Made by a program: the position numbers and the translations under genes | Shown here: piece by piece, positions 24,486 to 38,845 of the stretch | Layout: every line of letters starts with the position of its first letter | Position numbering within the stretch: the stretch's first letter is position 1 | Source of the DNA: Oncomelania hupensis | Lineage: Eukaryota; Mollusca; Gastropoda; Littorinimorpha; Pomatiopsidae | Reading direction: 5' to 3' | NCBI GenBank assembly: GCA_036898135.1 | Contig: CM072513.1 | Span: forward strand, 88,771,300-88,835,299 | DNA: 64,000 nucleotides | Notes under the pieces: generated by a model | Told to the model about the DNA's origin: nothing | What the model saw: the letters and a program-made list of their open reading frames with translations, nothing else | Database searches by the model: none

Positions 24486-25072
24486 ACAGGGTCCAGCGGA
24501 CTGCAAAGAGCCGAATCAGGACCACAAAATCAAGAGCACAACTTCGCTGAAAGAGGACTCACCCCTGATCCGCATACAAGATCTGCCGAAACAACCCTAG
24601 TGGTAACAATGAACGCACTCCACCAGCCAGTCACTTTACAATAAAGACATCCCACGCAGGGGACGCTGAGGCTATACTAATTTATCGAACCCCCGTTTAC
24701 AAAAACAAAATAAAATACAAACATCATTATAAAATAGCAAGAAAACACATACATATAAATTGCCTACATTGCCAAATAATAACATCATAGGATGCCCCAG
24801 TGACCACCTGGCAGAAAGCGTCCAATATTTCCAAGCTGATCCAACAGACCTCACACCTAAATGAGGAGTTTTGTCCCGGAAGAGTTTTTAAGAAAAAAAG
24901 GAAGGTGACCGGTCTAGCGAAGAAGAAGCAGACAGTATAATAGATTGATAGAACTGAGTAGCAATGAAAAAGAACAAAGGAGAAAGACAGTGACAGTGGG
25001 AATTTAAAGCAATACATTTCCAGAAAGCGGGGATACTATTTGCACTGAAACCCCCGGCACCCCAAGTGGGGG
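24486..25072 (-). mobile_element. Family A retroposon copy
   Basis: Minus-strand copy from CAGGGTCCAGCGGACTGC to ACCCCCGGCACCCC. It belongs to the same subfamily as 40570-41158: both have GCAAAGAGCCGAATCA and an internal ACCACAAAATCAAGA. Confidence 0.85.
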
Positions 25073-25333
25073 GGGGGGGGGGGGGGGGAAGAAGAAGAAG
25101 AAGAAGAAGATGTCTTTGTCGTCGTCGACATCGTCGTCGTCGTCGTAATAGTTATTACTTAGCACAACTCCCGTTGTGTGTTTAGAACACTGTAACTAGG
25201 TTAGAAGTGACGTCATTACTGGTCCTGCCACAGGCCAATGACAGTCTGCATTAAATACTGTACCGGTAACTTTTTAACTTCTGGTGTGTGTGGGTGTGTG
25301 TGCGTGTGTGTTTGTGTAGGTGTGTGCGGGTGT

Positions 25334-25379
<46 letters not shown>

Positions 25380-25400
25380 GTGGGTGTTTTGTGTTAGGGG
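25073..25400. repeat. Poly-G, GAA, GTC and TG low-complexity tracts
   Basis: Uninterrupted run of 20 G at about 25069-25088, GAA to 25110, GTC near 25125-25145, TG at about 25285-25380. Confidence 0.9.
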
Positions 25401-25449
25401 TTAGAAAGTAGGATGCATGACTTTTATTATTTCATAAGCTACATTCATG

Positions 25450-25615
25450 TTGTGTACACCTGCTTTTCTGTTCTTTGGGGTGTATTGTTTTAATCCCTGA
25501 AGTCTTTTGTGTTTTATTGCTTTTGTGCCGTTGTTTTGATGAAGTGTACGCCGCACACACATTTCCTTGTGTTTTCATGGGGACAATAAAGATTCTGATT
25601 CTGATTCTGATTCTG

Positions 25616-25682
<67 letters not shown>

Positions 25683-25690
25683 GAAGAAGA
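25450..25690 (+). mobile_element. CR1-like LINE 3' end with ATTCTG and ATT tail
   Basis: TTTCATGGGGACAATAAAGA followed by four ATTCTG units is a characteristic CR1/L2-type 3' terminus, here extended by (ATT)n at about 25616-25681. No coding part remains. Confidence 0.65.
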
Positions 25691-25759
25691 AGAAGAAGAA
25701 GAACGAAGATGGAGAAGAAGAAAAAGAATTTGTCTTTGTCGTCGTCATCGTCGTAGTAG

Positions 25760-26805
25760 TAGTAGTTATTATTAGTAGTTGTAGTTTTTACGGTGGGTCT
25801 ATTGTTACTGGGCTATGCACAATGGACTGCTATTACCCACTCGTCTTTGTCTACGGGAATCGGCTAGTTTAATCACCCTATGACTAATCTTAATACATTT
25901 GTATGTTTAGCTCGGTCTGTGGGCGGATAGGGTTATAGAGATAGGGAGAAAATGGTAAAAGATTCACTGGCACACTAGCTCTCTCACGGCTATGAAACAT
26001 AGGAGTCCCGCCACTTGTTAACAGTAAATATCACACATTTATTTCCTCTACTCTATACATAATTCTCTAAACACTCTATTAACTTAAATGTCCAAATTCA
26101 CTTCGAATAGTTCGCTCCTTGATGGGTCTATGCTGCTACTGTTCTTCATATTTGCTACTGTCTCATCATTGGGCAATTTGTTCTGGTTGGTCTAATGTTT
26201 GTTTTCAGGAGAGTGGACTACCGCACAGTCCTTCTAGATTAGTGTTAGTGCGTTTCTTCTTGCACTTAGCTGTTTCGTTGAGGTGTGGTGATGGTGTCTC
26301 CTCCTTGGTGGTTGACTATTGGGCTATCGGAGCTCAGTGCTCGATATTCCCCTGCAGGCCGAATATCAGGGTTGACTCTTAGTGGTCTATTTCCTGCATC
26401 GGACCAACAAACCTGCTCGTCTTTTTGACAATGTCAGGCTGTGGTATACTGTGATGAATTGAATTTCACCCGTCACCTGCTTAGTCTTCAGCTAGAGAGA
26501 TCTTTTGGCGTGCGTCCTTCTCGGTTGAGATTTAGACAAAGAATGACTACCTAACGTAGTGGTCAAGCTAAAACCCGCGAAAGTCTCGTGAGACCTGAGC
26601 GCCTCCTAGCGGGGGTGGTGGCTATACGTCAGCGGGATGAGGTCACTGCCTACCCTAGCGAGAGTTTGCTTCCACATGCTTAGCACACAACTGACTTGTG
26701 TCGCCTACTAGGCAGCGACTTTAATTTACAAAGGCTACAGCAGGCTGAACTCTTGAAGGCGTGAAGCCGTAGTACAGGGTTTAAATAGCCTATTGTGACA
26801 GTAAT
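25760..26805. other. About 1 kb without recognisable gene
   Basis: Mixed-composition sequence. No ORF with a recognisable domain, no repeat shared with other parts of the window. Confidence 0.5.
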
Positions 26806-26806
26806 C

Positions 26807-26870
<64 letters not shown>

Positions 26871-26905
26871 AAGGAGAAGAAGAAGAAGAAGATGAAGAAG
26901 TAGTA
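26806..26905. repeat. (AGT)n/(AAG)n microsatellite
   Basis: About 65 bp of AGT followed by AAG-rich sequence. Confidence 0.95.
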
Positions 26906-27026
26906 GAAGAAGAGGTTTTGAGGAAGTCATTAGTGAAAAGCTTGATGTAAAACGTATCCAAAAGTGCAAAAAGTGTCTGTTGGATCCATACCAATCTAAC
27001 AACATAGCTTTCGCTCTGGTCGGGTT

Positions 27027-27083
27027 TGCGTTTCTACGCGGTGGTTGAAAAGTACCTCCCTACCACAAATAGCTTCTAACTTT
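27027..27083 (+). repeat. Family D head
   Basis: GCGTTTCTACGCGGTGGTTG followed by AAAAGTACCTCCCTA and CTTTTGTAACC. It runs directly into the 42-bp array. Confidence 0.6.
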
Positions 27084-27770
27084 TGTAACCAGTACTGCAA
27101 TGTCATCACACAACGTGTATTGTGCCCATACAGTGGTAGCATGTCATCAAACAACATGTATTGTAACCCATACAGCGGTAGCATGTCATCAAACAACATG
27201 TATTGTAACCCATACAGTGGTAGCATGTCATCAAACAACATGTATTGTAACCCATACAGCGGTAGCATGTCATCAAACAACATGTATTGTAACCAGTATT
27301 GCAATGTCATCACAACAACGTGTATTGTAACCAGTACAGTGGTAGCAATGTCATCACACAACGTGTATTGTAACCCATACAGTGGTAGCATGTCATCAAA
27401 CAACAAGTATTGTAACCAGTATTGCAATGTCATCACACAACGTGTATTGTAACCCATACAGTGGTAGCATGTCATCAAACAACGTGTATTGTAACCCATA
27501 CAGTGGTAGTATGTCATCAAACAACATGTATTGTAACCCATACAGTGGTAGGATGTCATCAAACAACGTGTATTGTAACCCATACAGTGGTAGCATGTCG
27601 TCAAACAACGTGTATTGTAACACATACAGTGGTAGCATGTCATCAAACAACATGTATTGTAACCCATACAGTGGTAGCATGTCATCAAACAACATGTATT
27701 CTAACCCATACCGTGGTAACATGTCATCAAACAACATGTATTGTAACCCATACAGTGGTAGCATGTCATA
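27084..27770 (+). repeat. 42-bp minisatellite, about 16 units
   Basis: The unit contains CAGTGGTAGCATGTCATCAA, then ACAACATGTATTGTAACCCA. A shorter unit type starts CCAGTATTGCAATGTCATCA, which is family D sequence. The unit length is divisible by three, so repetitive ORFs appear in several frames; they are not genes. Confidence 0.95.
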
Positions 27771-28044
27771 TATTGTCTCTGATTTCTTCTCACGATGAAG
27801 AGAGAGAGAGAGCTGCTTCTCCAAATTGCCCGTCGCTTGATAATACTGTGAAAGGGAGCCCAGTTGACTTAAGACATTAAATGACGTAAGATCAAGTGCC
27901 AGTCGCAGTGCAATATGGGCTGCTTTCCTCACAGCGAGATTAAATCAAAACAGGAGTTAAATTCAACCGCTGTAAGGTTCACAATGTGTGTTGTTTCGTG
28001 TCAATGTAGTACTGTTTACGTCAGTTACTATATCTATATCTATC

Positions 28045-28260
<216 letters not shown>

Positions 28261-28294
28261 AAGAAAGATAGATAGAAGCTGCCCTCATATAAGT

Positions 28295-28620
28295 TCCCTA
28301 CGTGTGGTTCAAAAGTACGTCCCAATTGAAAAAAACACACACATATTTTTGTAGAAACGACGTTGTGATGACTGTTGTGAAAAAACCAGACATTATTTTG
28401 ACACACTTTCCATTTCTTTGACATTATTTTGACATTTTCAATTTTTTCAAGCTATCCTTAACCCTAACCATAAACCCTAACCCATACCCTAACCATAAAC
28501 CCTAGCCCTTAACCTAACCCTAATCTTAAAACAGCTGTAACTCTATGGAGCACTATTTTGACGTCAAAATAACGGGGGCCGTCAAAAAAAGTCAAAAGAA
28601 ACCATGTAGAGTTTCATGTG
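28295..28620 (+). repeat. Family E repeat with CCCTAA run
   Basis: GTGGTTCAAAAGTACGTCCC, GTAGAAACGACGTTGTGATG, a degenerate CCCTAA array (about 28455-28530), then the palindrome TTTTGACGTCAAAA with AACGG and GTCAAAAGAAA. Same order as 33011-33233. Confidence 0.75.
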
Positions 28621-28896
28621 TGTGGCAGAGTAACGTAGTTTGTACATGCCCACACACACGTGCGCGTGGCTTGTTGTGTGTGTGCGTGAGTGTGTGCGCG
28701 TGCGTGCCAGCTTTTGTTTATGCGGTTGTGTGTCATGTGGAGTGTGTATGACAGGTAGTTCTGCAGCCGACATCGCCATAATGGAAAGCTGATATCCATT
28801 GTGCTGTCAGACGAACCAATCATTAGAAATTTACTAGGGAAACGACAGTGCCATTCACTGTGGCCAAACGGCTATGGAGAAAGGAGGATGGAAGGG

Positions 28897-31180
<2,284 letters not shown>

Positions 31181-31182
31181 TA

Positions 31183-32134
31183 CAGTACTCCTCGCTTAAG
31201 GTGACCCCCCACGGGACCAAATTTTTGTTTGATCTTATCCGAGGGGCACCCTACACAGTCCTCTGATAAGATCAACTACCAGTAAAAAACTTGATCTTAT
31301 ACGAGGTGCTAAATTTCTTTGTCGTGTGACAGTATGTGTGTGTTTGTGTGTGTAGGTGTGTAGGTGTGTGTAGGTGTGTAGGTGTGTGTGTGAGTGTGTG
31401 CGTGCGTGTGTACGTGTGTGCATGTTGGTGCGCGCGTATGCATATATGCATTACTGTATATGTATTTTTTGTGCGTGTGTATGATGCATAAGCACACACT
31501 CAAACGAACGGATGCAAGCATGCATACACACACTCTCTCACACACACACAAACACATTGACGCGCACGCACGCAAATGAGAATAAAAAATAAAAAGTATG
31601 CACTAAGACAGTTACTGGGTGTATTTGCAGAAAACCTTACACCAGTTTAACGAATTGTTCATTTTGTCTACGCCACGGCACATGCTTTATCGCTAGTGAA
31701 TGAAGTCAATTCAGGGTAAGGTCCACTGTGGCAATACGTCGCGCTAGGAGGGGACATGGCAGATCACAGTTACACCTGTCTACACCACCCATGGGTCGCT
31801 CTCTGTCAGAGTGGTTCCCGTGTGTATTGCGGAGTGTCGCATAACACGGATGCTGGCTGGACGTGACAGGTGTTCTGGGATGGAATTCCATCTCAAAACA
31901 GGAAGTGACCTCATAAATGACGTCATCTGTGACATCAATTTCTCTTAAGCAGTAGTCTCCTCCATTTGGGAACCAAAACGGGGTTGACGTTATCCGAGGT
32001 TTTCCCTTATGCGAGGTGACGCTAAGCGAGGAATTCTAAATGGTACAAAGAAGGTGTTTGGCCGGGACCAACAACCTGATTGATCTTATCCGCTTGTGAC
32101 CTTAAACGGTAGTGACGTTAAAAGAGGAGTACTG
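31183..32134. mobile_element. pogo/Tigger-like non-autonomous DNA transposon
   Basis: 952 bp with inverted ends CAGTACTCCTC, then TTAA, then GT.AC, flanked by TA on both sides (31181-31182 and 32135-32136). CAGT-start ends with CCTCG/TTAACG-like motifs and TA duplications are typical of pogo/Tigger elements of the Tc1/mariner superfamily. Sub-terminal repeats of GATCTTATCCG and GCGAGG occur in both halves. The interior is filled with TG/CA repeats and no transposase, so it would need a trans-acting enzyme. Confidence 0.75.
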
Positions 32135-32136
32135 TA

Positions 32137-33010
32137 GCTCCTCTTCAGCTACACACCAATTGCAGACACAGGACAACCTCCTTCGACAGCTAGTCAGTCT
32201 CTCTAATGCATTACAATTATTTATTTCAATAACTACTGTGTGAGTAAAACACAGGTCACGTGACCACACAGATCCACTACGTACATACAAACACACAAAC
32301 ATAGGACATAGAACAACACGAGCAACACGTGAACCCATTATCTATCTGTACTCTAAGCTTAATTATAATTGTCAATGACGCTTATTTATAAAATTAGTGT
32401 TTTTCATCCAGGATACTTGGACAACATACTCAGAGAATATAGAACTTCTTTCTGTGACACAAGCATAGGTAATGCAATTCTTGTCTGTCTTTCACACACA
32501 CAAATACACACACATACACAGAGAAAGCGCACGCACACATACAAACACACACACACCCACTCTCTCACCCTCTCTCTCTTTTTCTCTCTCGCCTCTACCC
32601 AACAGACACCCAGACGAAAGCGCACATACCGCGTGGCTGAGACAAGAGGAGACATTCTCGCTCCTTCAAGAGAGAGGGTGAAGTCTTCGTGTAGTGCCAG
32701 CTACGCAGGGTGCGCATTTCCTACACCCAGACACCCCCTTCACACTTTACATTTCATATAACGTCGTGCAGCCCAAAGGCAGACTTTCAATGAAGATCGC
32801 CATAGAAAATAGTACTAACATTAAAAACAAAGTCCTCTTTGCAGTGTTCCTCTTTGTAAGGCCACACTCCTTTTTAACTCCACCCCAAACCCTTCCCCTC
32901 TCTCCTGCCCCCAGTCAGACGACCACCTCCACCCTCCCACTTTGTCATCCCATCATTTCTACGCGCACACACACACACACACGCACACACACACACACAC
33001 ACACAACCGT
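32137..33010. other. Non-coding with CA tracts
   Basis: CA/CT runs near 32495-32590 and 32965-33005. No gene. Confidence 0.5.
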
Positions 33011-33233
33011 GTAGAAACGCCGTTGTGATGACTTTCATGAAACTCTACGTACGTTACTTTGACATTTTTACGAATTTGTCAAGTTTTTTAAGCTAACCCT
33101 AACCCTAACACTAAACCTAACCCTAACACAGCCCTAACCCTAACGGAACACTGTTTTGACGTCAAAATAACGGATTCCGTCAAAAGAAAGTACGTAGCGG
33201 TTCAAGTGTAAGTCAGAATAAAGGCGTTTCTAC
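33011..33233. mobile_element. Family E MITE-like element with telomere-type repeats
   Basis: 223 bp bounded by inverted GTAGAAACGCC (33011-33021) and GGCGTTTCTAC (33223-33233). It contains CCCTAA repeats (about 33095-33145) and the palindrome TTTTGACGTCAAAA. No TSD is certain. Confidence 0.6.
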
Positions 33234-33811
33234 CTAGCCACACCCCGTAAAGTTCGTCTAAAGGTAGTTTTGTTTTCTTTTTCTGTGTGTCCAAACCTGT
33301 ACAATGAGATGGTACGGTCATGGAAGTGTTCTTTAATCCCTCCATCACTGAGGGGAAAGCACTCATGTGGGCGTGTAACAAGCATAAAATGCCCCTGCGG
33401 GAAACAGCACTTCGTTCGCAGAAGGAGTCTCTAACAACGCAGCCATTGAGCTTCACTTCAGACTACAGGCACAGCATTTGTTTCCTGCAAGATCATTCCA
33501 CACGCTACGCATTGAAGGTTGATGGCTGCGCTTCGTTGCATTTGTTTGTTTGTTGTTTTGTTTTTAAAGTTCGTTTTCACTGCTATAGAAGACGAAATTT
33601 TAAACGCACGGGCATGACAGTTATATTGGAAATTTTCCAAAATATTAGACACAAGTAAAACATGTAACATAGACGTAATTATAAGCAAATTATAATAATA
33701 CTGGGAGTATTAACGTTTGATATTTATTGCTTGTTTGCTTTTTTTTTCTTCTCTTTTTTGTGTGTTTTTGTTTGTAGGGGTCGCAATTTTGATCTGGTAC
33801 CCGTACTCACT
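33234..33811. other. Non-coding spacer
   Basis: No gene or repeat recognised. Confidence 0.5.
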
Positions 33812-34038
33812 GTGAATTAACATTGAAGTTGAACGCCTATACCCGCCATTGGCGATACGCGATATAGCAGACAGGGGAAAAATATCCCAGGAAAGAAGGG
33901 GAGTGGGTGGAATAGGAACTTAAATCAACACTGAACCACCCGAGTAATCATACTAGGTTTATAAGATGGTCAGTAAACAATGCCCTCTTTTATCTCGTCC
34001 ATCAGGTTTTGAATCTGGGTCATCGGTGTGCTTTAGAT
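33812..34038 (-). mobile_element. SINE-B copy, head truncated
   Basis: Contains GCCATTGGCGATACG, ACTTAAATCAACACTGAACC and GAATCTGGGTCATCGGTGTG, the reverse complement of SINE-B body and head at 16866. Confidence 0.7.
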
Positions 34039-34043
34039 TCTTC

Positions 34044-34076
34044 GACCTTCGAGTTACAGGATAGGATAGGATAGAC
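34044..34076 (+). mobile_element. Minimal RTE-like LINE 3' end, copy h
   Basis: CGACCTTCGAGTTACAGGAT followed by three GGATA repeats. It equals the last ~15 bp before the tail of the LINE copy at 47265 plus the tail. Confidence 0.65.
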
Positions 34077-34292
34077 ATCTGCCGCCGCTCTCTGCTACTG
34101 CAGTCTGTGGCCGGACCGTGTTTTCAAACCAACGAGGCATAAATAAATAAACGAGCTAAAAGTGCCATGCGTAGTTCAGTGTGGCAGTCTCAACGTAACC
34201 TATCGCTTGACATTTCTGCCACTGACTAATTCATAATGCCCAGCACCTATGTTTACGCTGTAGCATTGAGATCATGGCGCTACGTGCTTTAC

Positions 34293-34348
34293 AATAACAA
34301 CACCAACAAAACCATCATCATCATCATGAGTACAGGCAGCAGGAGCAA

Positions 34349-34402
<54 letters not shown>

Positions 34403-34403
34403 T

Positions 34404-34437
<34 letters not shown>

Positions 34438-34529
34438 CCATCATCAGTACAAGCATCAACATCATCATCATCATCATTGTCGTCGTCGTATTCATCATCA
34501 TCATCATCATCATCATTGTCGTCGTCGTA

Positions 34530-34598
<69 letters not shown>

Positions 34599-34619
34599 GT
34601 CGTCGTCGTCGTCGTCGTA

Positions 34620-34655
<36 letters not shown>

Positions 34656-34740
34656 GTTACCGTCGTCGTCGTCGCTACAATCATCATCATCATCATCAAC
34701 AACAACAACATCAACATCATCATCATCAACATCAACAAGA
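34293..34740. repeat. (ATC)n microsatellite with GTC and AAC blocks
   Basis: Long ATC runs interrupted by GTCGTCGTATTC blocks at about 34478, 34516 and 34596, ending in AAC repeats. Poly-Ile, Ser and Met ORFs here are artefacts. Confidence 0.97.
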
Positions 34741-35664
34741 ACAACAATACCAAGAACACCAGAAAGCTATTACACTTCATCTGTGACGGGCAAAAGCTTA
34801 ATGAAACATGATGCAAGATCATTATTGTTCCACGAAAACATGAATTAGGTGCTTGTACATAGCAGACTGACACATGAGCAACACACAAAAGCAGAACACA
34901 ACGTAAAACAAAACAAGATGGCAAGCCGTTGCAACGTATTTCCAGACAGTCCGTAACATAACCAAAAACCGCTTTTTAAAAAGGTATAATTGGGCCTGTA
35001 CGTTCTCGGTTTTATCGTAAAATGAGCGAAATGAAAAGGCCCTCCGTAGTCCAATTCGAAGCGGTTGTTTATCTTCCGGTAAAATTGAGTTTTGCCTAAA
35101 TTTCGCTTTATTATTGTAGCCGAGCGGAGTATTTGACTTCCGTCTCTCGGCCACCACCTTGAGAACACTGTTATTTCATTTATCCGTCGTAAGAGAGATA
35201 TAAAAAATATTTGCCCTGCAAGGCGGAGAATCGTGTTGATAGTAAACTGGATTGCGGGCTACTAGTGCCACGACACTCTCTACAAGTTACTGCCACTGAC
35301 TGCACAAAATGCCTGCCGACAATGTAGTCGTGCTCACCACCAAAAGCAGGAGATGAATGGTCAAGGCGAGGAGAACATTATGTTGTGTGACTTGTCCTGC
35401 ATAACCCAATGGCCACACCAAAGGATTCTGCACAGCAGGAGCCATAAAGGCTAGACTAACCAACAAATGGAAGGTAGGCAATCTCTCCCAAGCGTGAACC
35501 AGTTGCCTCTCATTCCGCCACATATTCCACAGCTCAAATAATATCCACATGGTTTTCCAGTTCGAAACAGGTATGTCTGGAACCGCCACTGACTACGCCC
35601 AGTCAGTTTTCATTCACTAACTTAACAGTGAAAAACTGCCTTGGATAGTTACCGCGATCCAGCT
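34741..35664. other. No recognised gene; one unexplained ORF
   Basis: The minus-strand ORF 35287-35589 (100 aa, Trp-rich N-terminal half, hydrophobic C-terminal half) has no family I recognise. Nothing else is seen. Confidence 0.4.
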
Positions 35665-36190
35665 TCAATCTGTTCCCTTTAAACTTTTTGTAGTTTATCG
35701 ATCAAAGATTTAGGACAGCCACTGAGTAGGGAGTTACAATAATCTAGACTAGAGAGAACAAAGGCACACACCAGAGTTTTGGTGGCATATTCTGTAAGAT
35801 ACTGATGGATTGAGGTGATTTGGCGAATGGCAGTGTATGCAGAACGACAAACATGTGACACATGGTTATCAAGGGACATGTCATCAGATATGATGTAACC
35901 GAGATTCCTGGCAGAGGATGAGAAAGTAATGTCAGAGTTGCCAACAGAAATAGAAGTAGGAAGGGTAGAGTGTGAAGACAATCTAGGATTATGGAATAAC
36001 AGCGCTTCTGTTTTTCATCATTCAATTTAAGTTTGTTGTGAGCCATCCAAGACCTTACATCAGAAATGCACTGTTGCACGCTCTGGACGGAAGAATGAAT
36101 GTCAGAAGGACGGGAAGAATTGTACAGCTGTGTATCGTCAGTGAACGACTGATTATCAATGGCATGATTATCAAGAAGTAACAGCAATGG
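35665..36190 (-). mobile_element. L2/CR1-like LINE RT fragment
   Basis: Minus strand. The RT active site appears as SFTDDTQLYNS, followed by a WMAHNKLKLNDEKQ-like segment, then after a frameshift VGNSDITFSSSARNLGYIIS and SSLDYCNSLL. Typical of L2/CR1 RT. 5'-truncated, lacking a 3' tail, inactive. Confidence 0.85.
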
Positions 36191-36498
36191 TTAGCGCTAG
36201 AAAGAGTAGCTAGCGATAACACATTTTTGTAATAGGCACGTAAAAACTACGGAATTTATTTATTTAAAAAGTTACTATACTTTCGAACGAGTTGCTTCTT
36301 GTTGCAAGCTAATTTTTTTTATCAGTAGGGCGACACTCACTGTGAATGGAAAACGGACCTGTCGAGGAGGGCAAAGTTGACCCTGTTAAAACATGGCACT
36401 TTGGACACTTCAACATGGCACGTTTTAACACTTCAACCAAATTTGAGATTCAGCGCAAAATACGTGTGTAGTAAATAAAGAACCTCAGTGATCTTGGC
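36191..36498. other. Non-coding spacer
   Basis: Nothing recognised. Confidence 0.5.
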
Positions 36499-36510
36499 CT
36501 TTGAGAAAAT

Positions 36511-36819
36511 CATATCCTATTCTATCCTATCCCGTAACTCGGCGGTCGTAGGGGCACCACAGATGATCGTTTAACCAGCGTACTCCATCATTCCCTATCC
36601 TCAGCAACCCTGATTGTTTCGCTCAGTGTCAAATCAGTCCATTCTCGAATGTTGTTCTCCCACCTCTTTTTCGGTCTCCCTCTTCTTCTACCTCCTTGCA
36701 CTGTGCCTTGCAGGATGGTCTTTGCAAGACCTGATAATCTGGTGACGTGGCCATACTATCGGAGTTTCTGTTTTTTTTTACCACGGTGAGCAGGTCATCG
36801 TGTTGTCCAATGGCTTTGG
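36511..36819 (-). mobile_element. RTE-like LINE, copy b, with 12-bp TSD
   Basis: Minus-strand 3' end of the GGATA-tailed LINE: tail at 36511-36532, then the C-terminal coding part. It is flanked by the exact repeat CTTTGAGAAAAT (36499-36510 and 36820-36831), which defines both ends and shows target-primed insertion with 5' truncation. Confidence 0.92.
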
Positions 36820-36831
36820 CTTTGAGAAAAT

Positions 36832-37199
36832 GCACATATGAATTATGTTAAAAAACTGAGAAGTAGTTACAGTATTTTGTATAACAAAAATTAATTTACA
36901 TTGGTTGAGACACCTTTCAGATAATACTAAAGCCGCGTTTTGAACAGAAAAGTCACACTCCTACCGACCGAGCGACGGACATATCGACTGACAGGCCAAC
37001 GGACCGACATTAAATGATTGGCCATGAGTTTAAGTACCTGTATTCCAAACAGCCAAAATCGGTTCAGCAGTTGCGGGGGTATAAAGCAAAACCTGTTGCT
37101 TGTTTTATTAACGTCTTTTTTCATCAAGATGATAAAGACCATACATACAGATTCACGCATTTAAACAGACATACATGAAGATATAAATACACACAGGTA
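36832..37199. other. Non-coding spacer
   Basis: Nothing recognised. Confidence 0.5.
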
Positions 37200-37680
37200 C
37201 TATTACTATCTCTCTAACATAACAATAACAATGTCAGTTCAATAAAACGAGCGACTGGAGACTTGATTAAAGCATTTGCCAATCCCACACTTAATTCATT
37301 GCTAATGTTTGTAACTGATGTTATAGTATTTACTTCAAAGGGCAAAAGAGAATGAATCTGAATACAATCAAATAATAGATGTTTTAAAGTTAAAGGTTCA
37401 TCACAAATGCACTTTACATTTTTACAATATTTGGTTTTCATTGAATTTAATAATATTCTGTTTGCTGTAGATGAAACTGATCTGGGGAATCCACGAAGAT
37501 TTTTATAGTTTGTATAGAACTGAAGTTTCTTTACAATATCATTTTCAATATTGTTTTGAATTTCTTTGGAAGACAGACTAATTTAACCGATAGGGAATTA
37601 ATATTTTTGCAGCATGATCAGCCCAATCATTATACAGAAATCCACAATGCGATGGATTTTAGCAAAAGGTCACTTCAGAA
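37200..37680 (-). pseudogene. LINE C-terminal remnant (RNase H end and Cys-His motif)
   Basis: Minus strand. A DWADHAAK-like segment resembles the last RNase H motif of I/Jockey-type LINEs. Further on comes CICDEPLTLKHLLFDC, a Cys/His pattern common near the C-terminus of such proteins. Several frameshifts lie between them. Family assignment is tentative. Confidence 0.5.
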
Positions 37681-37924
37681 CCACTAATTATCAATCCATG
37701 AATAAAAAATAATCTCTTTTGGTTCACAGGTAAGTTCACAGGCAAAACCTGTTTAGCAAGGAATTGACCACAATTTGGCCCTTTCTGCTTTTCGACTATT
37801 TGAAAGTATTCCTAGATATTTTCAGATAATACCAAAAACGAACACTAAACGACAGCTATACACGCTTACATCTAAACACAGACTGACAGACAAGATTATT
37901 TATAGTCTCTTTGCCAAACCTCTC

Positions 37925-38142
37925 TTTCACACACACACACAAACACACACAAACACACCCACACATGCATGCACACACACAACACACACACACGCACACT
38001 CGAACACAAAACACTCACACACACACACACACAGCCAAACCAACACGCACACAAGCACACTCTCGAAAACACACACACACGCACGCACAAACATATATAT
38101 ACACACACACACCTACATACAGCTCCCCTCTCCAATTCCCTT

Positions 38143-38190
<48 letters not shown>

Positions 38191-38195
38191 CACAC
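37925..38195. repeat. (CA)n-rich tract
   Basis: Interrupted CA repeats over about 270 bp. Confidence 0.95.
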
Positions 38196-38219
38196 GCCAA
38201 ATATCGATCGAGGTCTAGG

Positions 38220-38490
38220 TGAATGAATCCCTGTAGAGTTTCCGGACGGGAGGAAAAAACCAACCGTACACCGGTAGACTGGAAACCACGGCGAGTGACA
38301 GACATTCATCAAGTCCAAACTCTTCGGTGGCGAAGGACAAAGATCCAAAGTGCATTCCATTGTGCAGAGCCCAGTAACAATAGACCCACCCTCACAAGGA
38401 CATGAGCATCAGGATCTTTCAAGTTTGTGCGACGGAACGCTTGCGTGTGCAGACTGGACTTCGATTTATGCTCTCATCCGAAGGCGTAAG
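38220..38490 (+). repeat. Family G repeat copy
   Basis: GAGCATCAGGATCTTTCAAG, then CGACGGAACGC and TCGATTTATGCTCTCATC match 19985-20070. The 5' part is diverged. Confidence 0.5.
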
Positions 38491-38670
38491 GGGCAAAATG
38501 TCTCCGGGTCATGCCATTTGTTTTCCTTTGGGCACTCCAGGGAGTCAGTCGCCAAGCTTCCAGCCACTGCCTGTCCACACTGCAATGGTATCGCTTGAAA
38601 CTACCACATCAAAGCTCTCCAACACACTCTAATAGAGAAGCGAATAACCGCCCCCCCCCCTTTTTTTCCT

Positions 38671-38845
38671 TAGGGGGATAGATCGTCCAGCGTCCAGGTT
38701 CGAATCCCGCGGTGGACATGATAAAAGTGGGCGTTGTTTTACTGTCCGTATTTGCAGTATGATTGCTCTGGTGGTTCAGTGCTGATTTAGGTCCCTACTC
38801 CTTTGCTTCTCTGGGACGGTTATCCCCGTCTGCCGTATCGCCAAT
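38671..38845 (+). mobile_element. SINE-B copy 2
   Basis: B box GGTTCGAATCCC, then GGTTCAGTGCTGATTTAGGT and CGCCAATGGTGG. The A-box end is lost. Its tail has been amplified into the following minisatellite. Confidence 0.75.

Noticed and set aside
27084..27770. CRISPR-like array
   Set aside because: Units are directly adjacent with no unique spacers, and the context is eukaryotic. It is a minisatellite. The same applies to 18254-18813 and 38846-39235.
34236..34924. Poly-Ile and poly-Met ORFs
   Set aside because: ATC microsatellite.
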